From Hungatella sp. UBA3147 (lineage in GTDB: Bacteria > Bacillota > Clostridia > Lachnospirales > Lachnospiraceae), in NCBI GenBank assembly GCA_002365025.1, contig DEYX01000307.1, positions 1 to 17,327 of the forward strand: a stretch of 17,327 nt of DNA, read 5' to 3'. Position numbers and translations under genes: made by a program. Every line of letters starts with the position of its first letter. The first letter of the stretch is position 1. Below, piece by piece: positions 13,267-17,327 of the stretch. The notes below the pieces were generated by a model, which was given only the letters and a program-made list of their open reading frames with translations, did no database searches and was not told where the DNA came from.

Positions 13267-14730
13267 GTGGGTAACAGTGCAATGGAAAACATGGAACCGG
13301 TGGAAGTGTTTCACTATTTTGAGGAAATTAACAGTATTCCGAGAGGTTCAGGAAATGAAAAAAGAATCAGCGATTATCTAGTTTCTTTTGCAAAGGAACA
13401 CAATCTGGAGGTCATACAGGATAAAGCGCTGAATGTGATCATCAGGAAGCCAGGTTCCAAGGGCTATGAAGAAAGTCCAGGTGTCGTAATTCAGGGACAT
13501 ATGGATATGGTCTGTGAGAAAAGGCCTGATGTAATGCATGATTTCATGACAGACCCCATCCAAATGAAAATAGTTGGAGATATGCTTTACGCAAACGGAA
13601 CAACTCTAGGGGGAGACGACGGCATTGCGGTTGCCATGGGGTTAGCGGTTCTGGCATCGGATACATTGGAACACCCTCCTGTCGAATTGTTGGTTACCAC
13701 CTCTGAAGAGACCGGAATGGATGGCGCCCATGCGCTGGATCCAAAAAACATATTAGGTAAAACACTTATTAATATCGATTCAGAGGAAGAAGGAATCCTG
13801 ACGGTAAGCTGTGCAGGCGGATGCTCCTCCAAGATCAATATTCCCATTACATGGGAAGATGCAGACAGCAGCAGGGCTGCTTATATCATTGATATATCTG
13901 GTTTAAAGGGCGGCCACTCTGGAGTGGAAATACATACAGGCAGGGCAAACGCCAATAAATTGATGGCCCGTTTTTTGAAAAGCGTAAGCTTAGAGACAGA
14001 TTTAAATTTATGCTCCATTAACGGAGGTTCCAAGCACAATGCGATTGCCCGTGATGCACGAGCTGTTGTTTGTGTAAATTTAGAGGCTGTCCCAATGCTG
14101 AAAGAAAAGATTTCCAGTTTTGAACAAATATTCAGGGATGAATTCAAAGTCGCAGATCCGGATATAAAGGTCGAACTAAATCCTGTGGAAAATATGCCGA
14201 AGCGAATCATGTCGAAAGACACAAGGGATAACATCATTAATTTTATGTACATGATTCCAAACGGAGTCCAGAGCGTTAGCATGGATATTGAAGGCCTTGT
14301 AGAGAGCTCCCTTAATCTGGGGGTAGTTGAGACCGGGGAAGAAAGCATTGAAATCATCAGTTCTATCAGAAGCTCTGTTGGAACGATAAAGGATAATATT
14401 TTCCATACCGTAGCCACCATTGCCGAACTTACAAACGGGAAGGTGACCGCTGAATCGGATTACCCGGAATGGAAATACAATCCCGATTCAAAAGTAAGAC
14501 TGCTGTTTATAGAATTATACGAGAAATTATTTAGCGAAAAGCCGTTGATAAGCGCAATTCATGCCGGATTAGAATGCGCAATTTTTGATAAAAAGTTTGA
14601 AGGAAAGATGGATATGATATCCGTTGGACCGACAATCGTTGGGGTACATACTGCAGAAGAGCATTTAAGCATCCCATCCACCCAGAGGACATGGAAATAT
14701 TTGACAGAAGTGTTGAAAGCCCTCAAATAG
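13267..14730 (+). CDS. pepD: aminoacyl-histidine (Xaa-His) dipeptidase, M20 family
   Basis: 487 residues, the usual PepD length. The GTG at 13267 is chosen because AAAGGAG lies 10 bases upstream; the next in-frame ATG (13282) is 25 bases away. PepD is a cytoplasmic two-zinc peptidase that cleaves dipeptides such as beta-alanyl-histidine and other Xaa-His. Metal and catalytic positions: VIQGHMDMV (His78, Asp80), TLGGDDGIAVA (Asp117, bridging), TTSEETGMDGA (Glu147 base, Glu148), INIDSEEEG (Asp171), and GVHTAEEHLSIPS near the end (His461 as likely last zinc ligand). The dimerisation/lid domain starts around residue 200 (DISGLKGGHSGVEIHTGRANA). It lies upstream of an oligopeptide transporter, fitting import and hydrolysis of small peptides. 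Confidence 0.95.
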   Translation: MGNSAMENMEPVEVFHYFEEINSIPRGSGNEKRISDYLVSFAKEHNLEVIQDKALNVIIRKPGSKGYEESPGVVIQGHMDMVCEKRPDVMHDFMTDPIQMKIVGDMLYANGTTLGGDDGIAVAMGLAVLASDTLEHPPVELLVTTSEETGMDGAHALDPKNILGKTLINIDSEEEGILTVSCAGGCSSKINIPITWEDADSSRAAYIIDISGLKGGHSGVEIHTGRANANKLMARFLKSVSLETDLNLCSINGGSKHNAIARDARAVVCVNLEAVPMLKEKISSFEQIFRDEFKVADPDIKVELNPVENMPKRIMSKDTRDNIINFMYMIPNGVQSVSMDIEGLVESSLNLGVVETGEESIEIISSIRSSVGTIKDNIFHTVATIAELTNGKVTAESDYPEWKYNPDSKVRLLFIELYEKLFSEKPLISAIHAGLECAIFDKKFEGKMDMISVGPTIVGVHTAEEHLSIPSTQRTWKYLTEVLKALK

Positions 14731-14763
14731 CAGCAGGAATACCGCTGATAATTTATATTTAAT

Positions 14764-14791
14764 TTGTGTCAATGATTGATCAAACTATAAT
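14764..14791 (+). promoter_or_regulatory. promoter of the OPT transporter gene
   Basis: TTGTGT (14764-14769), 16-bp spacer, TATAAT (14786-14791). The palindrome TTGATCAA (14776-14783) fills the spacer. The 82-base gap has no terminator, so the transporter may also be read through from pepD. Confidence 0.55.
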
Positions 14792-14812
14792 GAATATAAG
14801 GGAGTACTATGT

Positions 14813-16732
14813 ATGAATCAGAAATTATCTAAAGGCGCATATGGCGGTATAGCCGGCAAAGACTACGTACCATATGTCCCTAAAAACTCCGGATCGGGTG
14901 GAAATGCTGCGGTATTAATCATTGGTATTGCTTTGTCTGCATTGTTTGCAGCATCAACAGCTTACTCAGGCATGAAAGCAGGTCTTACAGTTGCAGCCGG
15001 AATACCGGGCTCCATATTAGGTTCTGTATTTATTGCCATGTTTGCAAGAGAAAAAGGAATCCTTGGAAAGACACTCCTTCAGGGAATGGCCAGCGGCGGC
15101 GAATCCATTGCCAGCGGTATGATATTTGTTTTTCCGGCGATTCTCTTGATCGGTTCACAGGTTACATTTCTGGAAGGTCTTGTGATCGGTGTCGGCGGTT
15201 CATTATTTGGTATAGGTGCAGCTTCTCTGGTCTACAATTATTTGATCGTAGAAGAACATGGAAAATTAATGTATCCTGAGTCAATGGCTATTTCGGAAAC
15301 CTTAGTTGCTTCGGAAGGCGCCAAAGATTCTCTGAAGTTCATGGGAATCGGATTTGGAATTGGCGGTTTAATCACCGCGGTAACCAGCTCATTCTTAAAT
15401 ATCACCAACAACGTGATCAGCTTTGTGCATGAGCCCTTTTACAAATGGAAATTTCAGCTGGAAGTGAACCCCTTGCTGCTGGGAATTGGATTCATTGTGG
15501 GGATGGAAGTATCCTTGACCATGTTTGCCGGTTCTATATTATCTAACTTTGCCATTACACCTCTTATCGGTTATTTTGCTACTTTAGGAAGTGGCGGCCC
15601 GGCCGTATGGAATAACCCTTCTGTCAGCGTAAACGCTATGGGAGTCGGCGATATAGCAGGCAGCTATGTAAAATATATCGGTGCAGGCATGATGCTTTCC
15701 GGCGGTCTGATCGGTGCGGTAAAGCTGATACCAACGGTTATCGCTTCCATAAAGGAAACCATGAATGCCAGAGGAAAAGGTGCCGGCGCCGGATCTTCTG
15801 TTGAAACTGTTATCTTACTGTCAGGTATCATCGTAGGCTTTATCGGCGGTTTCCTGGTATCTGGCGGCAACATTGCCATGGCGGTACTGGGTGCTGTTTT
15901 ATCCATGGTGCTTTCTTTGATGTTTGTTATTGTTTCCGGCCGTTTAACCGGTACCATCGGAACTTCAAACCTTCCTGTATCCGGTATGACAATTGCTTCC
16001 ATCGTTATCGTTACATTACTGTTTGTGGGATTAGGCTGGAAGAGCGTAGATGATAATAAGGCTCTGTTGTTATTCGGTTCCTTTATTGTTACTGCAATTG
16101 CTGCAGCAGGCGGTTACTGCCAATCACAAAAAGTTTCTTTTATCATTGGCGGAAGCAAGAATGAAATGCAGAAATATTTTGCAATTTCTTCTGTAGTAGG
16201 CGTTGTGGTAGTTACCTGTGTTATATTATTGCTTTCCAATCAGCTCTCAATGACTGGAGACAATGTTCCGTTTGCATTGCCTCAGGCGAATTTAATGGCA
16301 ACATTGACAGCCGGAATCATGTCTGGTCAGCTGCCTTGGGTTATGATCATCTGCGGCATTATGATGGGAATCGTTTTATTTTTGCTTGGACTCCCTGTAA
16401 TGACAGTTGCAATCGGTTTTTATTTGCCGATATCCACAACTTCTATCATTTTGATAGGAGCCCTGGTTCGTTTCTTAGTTGAGAAATATTCCAAAAATGA
16501 AAAAGTAAAGGAAGCCAAAGTTTCTAACGGTGTAAGCCTGTCATCAGGACTTGTTGCCGGCGGATCAATCATTGGACTTATCGGAATCGTTTTACAGGTA
16601 ACTGGTATCATCAGTGGTGCAGGCCCAAGCGGATTTGCAAATTCAAATGGAATGGCATTTATCTTATTGATCATTCTTGTAGTAGCGACCGCTATACCGC
16701 TTTTTAAGAGTGAAGTGAAGAATGCTAAATGA
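14813..16732 (+). CDS. OPT-family oligopeptide transporter
   Basis: 639 residues, typical length for bacterial OPT/YSL-type carriers. ATG at 14813 with AGGGAG about 8 bases upstream; the ATG at 14809 is in another frame. A short cytoplasmic head (YGGIAGKDYVPYVP) leads into many hydrophobic spans. The first carries the family hallmark ALSALFAASTAYSGMKAGLTVAAGIPGSI (about residues 42-70), followed by GMASGGESIASGMIFVFPA, YLIVEEHGKLMYPESMAISE, and later GTIGTSNLPVSGMTIASI. It should import small peptides by proton or cation symport; some family members move metal-chelate complexes instead. Downstream of pepD, peptides are the more natural cargo. Its end overlaps the PqqD-like gene by 11 bases. 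Confidence 0.92.
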   Translation: MNQKLSKGAYGGIAGKDYVPYVPKNSGSGGNAAVLIIGIALSALFAASTAYSGMKAGLTVAAGIPGSILGSVFIAMFAREKGILGKTLLQGMASGGESIASGMIFVFPAILLIGSQVTFLEGLVIGVGGSLFGIGAASLVYNYLIVEEHGKLMYPESMAISETLVASEGAKDSLKFMGIGFGIGGLITAVTSSFLNITNNVISFVHEPFYKWKFQLEVNPLLLGIGFIVGMEVSLTMFAGSILSNFAITPLIGYFATLGSGGPAVWNNPSVSVNAMGVGDIAGSYVKYIGAGMMLSGGLIGAVKLIPTVIASIKETMNARGKGAGAGSSVETVILLSGIIVGFIGGFLVSGGNIAMAVLGAVLSMVLSLMFVIVSGRLTGTIGTSNLPVSGMTIASIVIVTLLFVGLGWKSVDDNKALLLFGSFIVTAIAAAGGYCQSQKVSFIIGGSKNEMQKYFAISSVVGVVVVTCVILLLSNQLSMTGDNVPFALPQANLMATLTAGIMSGQLPWVMIICGIMMGIVLFLLGLPVMTVAIGFYLPISTTSIILIGALVRFLVEKYSKNEKVKEAKVSNGVSLSSGLVAGGSIIGLIGIVLQVTGIISGAGPSGFANSNGMAFILLIILVVATAIPLFKSEVKNAK

Positions 16733-17075
16733 CAAAGATGAGGTTTTAAATTTAATATTTAAGATTTCCGATAAACTGGAATACGAGGTTGATAAAAACG
16801 GCATTGTGACCATGCTAATAAAACAGGATCACAAGATTCAACGGGTTTTTAGAAAACTCGGTTTCAAAATTCCGGAATATAAAAGAATTGCAATGGATGA
16901 GTATGGAAGCTGCGTCTTTCTTCAAATTGACGGCAGTAAAACCATTAGAGAAATTGGAAAAAGCCTTGAAGAAACGTATGGTGAAAAGGTAGAGCCGCTG
17001 TATGAAAGACTGCTGTTATTCGTCAGTCACTTAGAACAGCAATTTCACTATATCGAGAATACCAGCAAGGTGTAA
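16722..17075 (+). CDS. PqqD-like (RRE-fold) small protein
   Basis: 117 residues, ATG at 16722 inside the last codons of the transporter gene, with only a weak ribosome site, which points to translational coupling. The C-terminal half reads IAMDEYGSCVFLQIDGSKTI, then REIGKSLEETYG, then EPLYERLLLFVSHLEQQF. This is the usual PqqD pattern of D-x-x-G-(x)2-V/I-(x)3-I/L-D-G-x-x-T-(x)2-E-I followed by two helices. Residues 1-50 add a basic, mostly helical/strand head (VFRKLGFKIPEYKR). PqqD-fold proteins bind leader peptides of RiPP precursors for a radical SAM partner, but no such partner or precursor is visible here. Its tie to a peptide carrier suggests peptide binding or a regulatory subunit role; this is inference. 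Confidence 0.78.
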   Translation: MLNDKDEVLNLIFKISDKLEYEVDKNGIVTMLIKQDHKIQRVFRKLGFKIPEYKRIAMDEYGSCVFLQIDGSKTIREIGKSLEETYGEKVEPLYERLLLFVSHLEQQFHYIENTSKV

Positions 17076-17096
17076 GAAAGAAACTGCAAAGCAGGC

Positions 17097-17138
17097 AGAT
17101 CGGTGTCAGGAATTAAATCCTGGCACTGATCTTTTTTT
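17097..17138 (+). terminator. Rho-independent terminator of the pepD-OPT-PqqD group
   Basis: A 15-position stem (17097-17111 with 17118-17132, two G-U pairs, no mismatch) around the 6-base loop ATTAAA, followed by a run of T to 17138. Confidence 0.93.
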
Positions 17139-17147
17139 GTGTAACTC

Positions 17148-17176
17148 TTGACCGTTACTGGCATGAACGATATAAT
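17148..17176 (+). promoter_or_regulatory. consensus sigma-A promoter of the right-edge lipoprotein gene
   Basis: TTGACC (17148-17153), 17-bp spacer, TATAAT (17171-17176), 10 bases after the terminator. Leader of about 35 bases to the ATG at 17218. Confidence 0.85.
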
Positions 17177-17217
17177 TATCATTAAATTCTTTTACCGACT
17201 GGTCAGAAAGGACTTTG

Positions 17218-17327
17218 ATGAAACCAAATAAACATATGTTTTTCTTAGTGTTCTTACTCCTGCCGCTTCTTTTATCAGGCTGCGGGAGGCATTATCCGGA
17301 TTATATCAGTCAATCCGGCAGTCCTGG
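17218..17327 (+). CDS. partial lipoprotein gene, cut by the window edge
   Basis: An open frame from the ATG at 17218 to the end of the window (36 complete codons). AAAGGA lies about 6 bases upstream. The visible product begins MKPNKHMFFLVFLLLPLLLSGCGRHYPDY: a basic head, a hydrophobic core and the lipobox LLSGC with the lipidated Cys at residue 22, followed by a polar mature start. It is therefore anchored on the outer face of the cell membrane. The function cannot be read from this fragment. Confidence 0.8.
   Translation, partial: MKPNKHMFFLVFLLLPLLLSGCGRHYPDYISQSGSP

Overview
The window looks like chromosome from a low-to-mid GC Gram-positive Clostridia, most likely a Lachnospiraceae (Lacrimispora/Clostridium saccharolyticum-like). 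This is inferred from the strong AGGAGG-type ribosome sites, textbook TTGACN-N17-TATAAT promoters, short T-tract terminators and the gene families present. No taxonomic marker gene (rRNA, tRNA) lies in the window. I see no CRISPR array, insertion sequence or phage gene, and none of the large genes is broken.

Left part (1-4653): a 67-residue Cys-containing small protein is divergent from a LytTR-type regulator, with a two-copy CGTTATA direct repeat (22 bp period) between them. An aldose-1-epimerase-like gene follows on the minus strand, sharing the terminator region with the regulator. Then come a monofunctional peptidoglycan glycosyltransferase, a DEDDh exonuclease with a C-terminal four-cysteine zinc finger, a single-pass small membrane protein, and a GNAT acetyltransferase overlapping it.

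Centre (about 4668-12948): one long apparent operon. A near-consensus promoter and a leader with an attenuator-like terminator precede a five-gene peptide/nickel-type ABC transporter (lipoprotein binding protein, two permeases, two ATPases, joined by ATGA overlaps or short gaps). larB, larC and larE follow, ending at a clear terminator. LarB, LarE and LarC make the nickel-pincer nucleotide (NPN) cofactor of lactate racemase LarA, so the transporter is probably the nickel importer feeding LarC. LarC carries a very long His-rich insertion, and the binding protein ends in a His-x-His-x-His motif. No larA is present, so the enzyme that uses the cofactor is encoded elsewhere or is an unrecognised LarA relative.

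Right part (12949-17327): a 372-base non-coding stretch holds an imperfect structured repeat, an AT-rich tract and a promoter with nested dyads. A probable peptide-utilisation group follows: Xaa-His dipeptidase pepD, an OPT-family oligopeptide transporter with its own promoter, and, overlapping the transporter stop, a PqqD-like (RRE-fold) small protein. After a strong terminator, a perfect-spacing promoter drives a lipoprotein gene cut by the window edge.

The parts most worth attention are the nickel-import/NPN operon with its leader, the PqqD-like protein tied to a peptide transporter with no RiPP genes in view, and the LytTR/small-Cys-protein pair.
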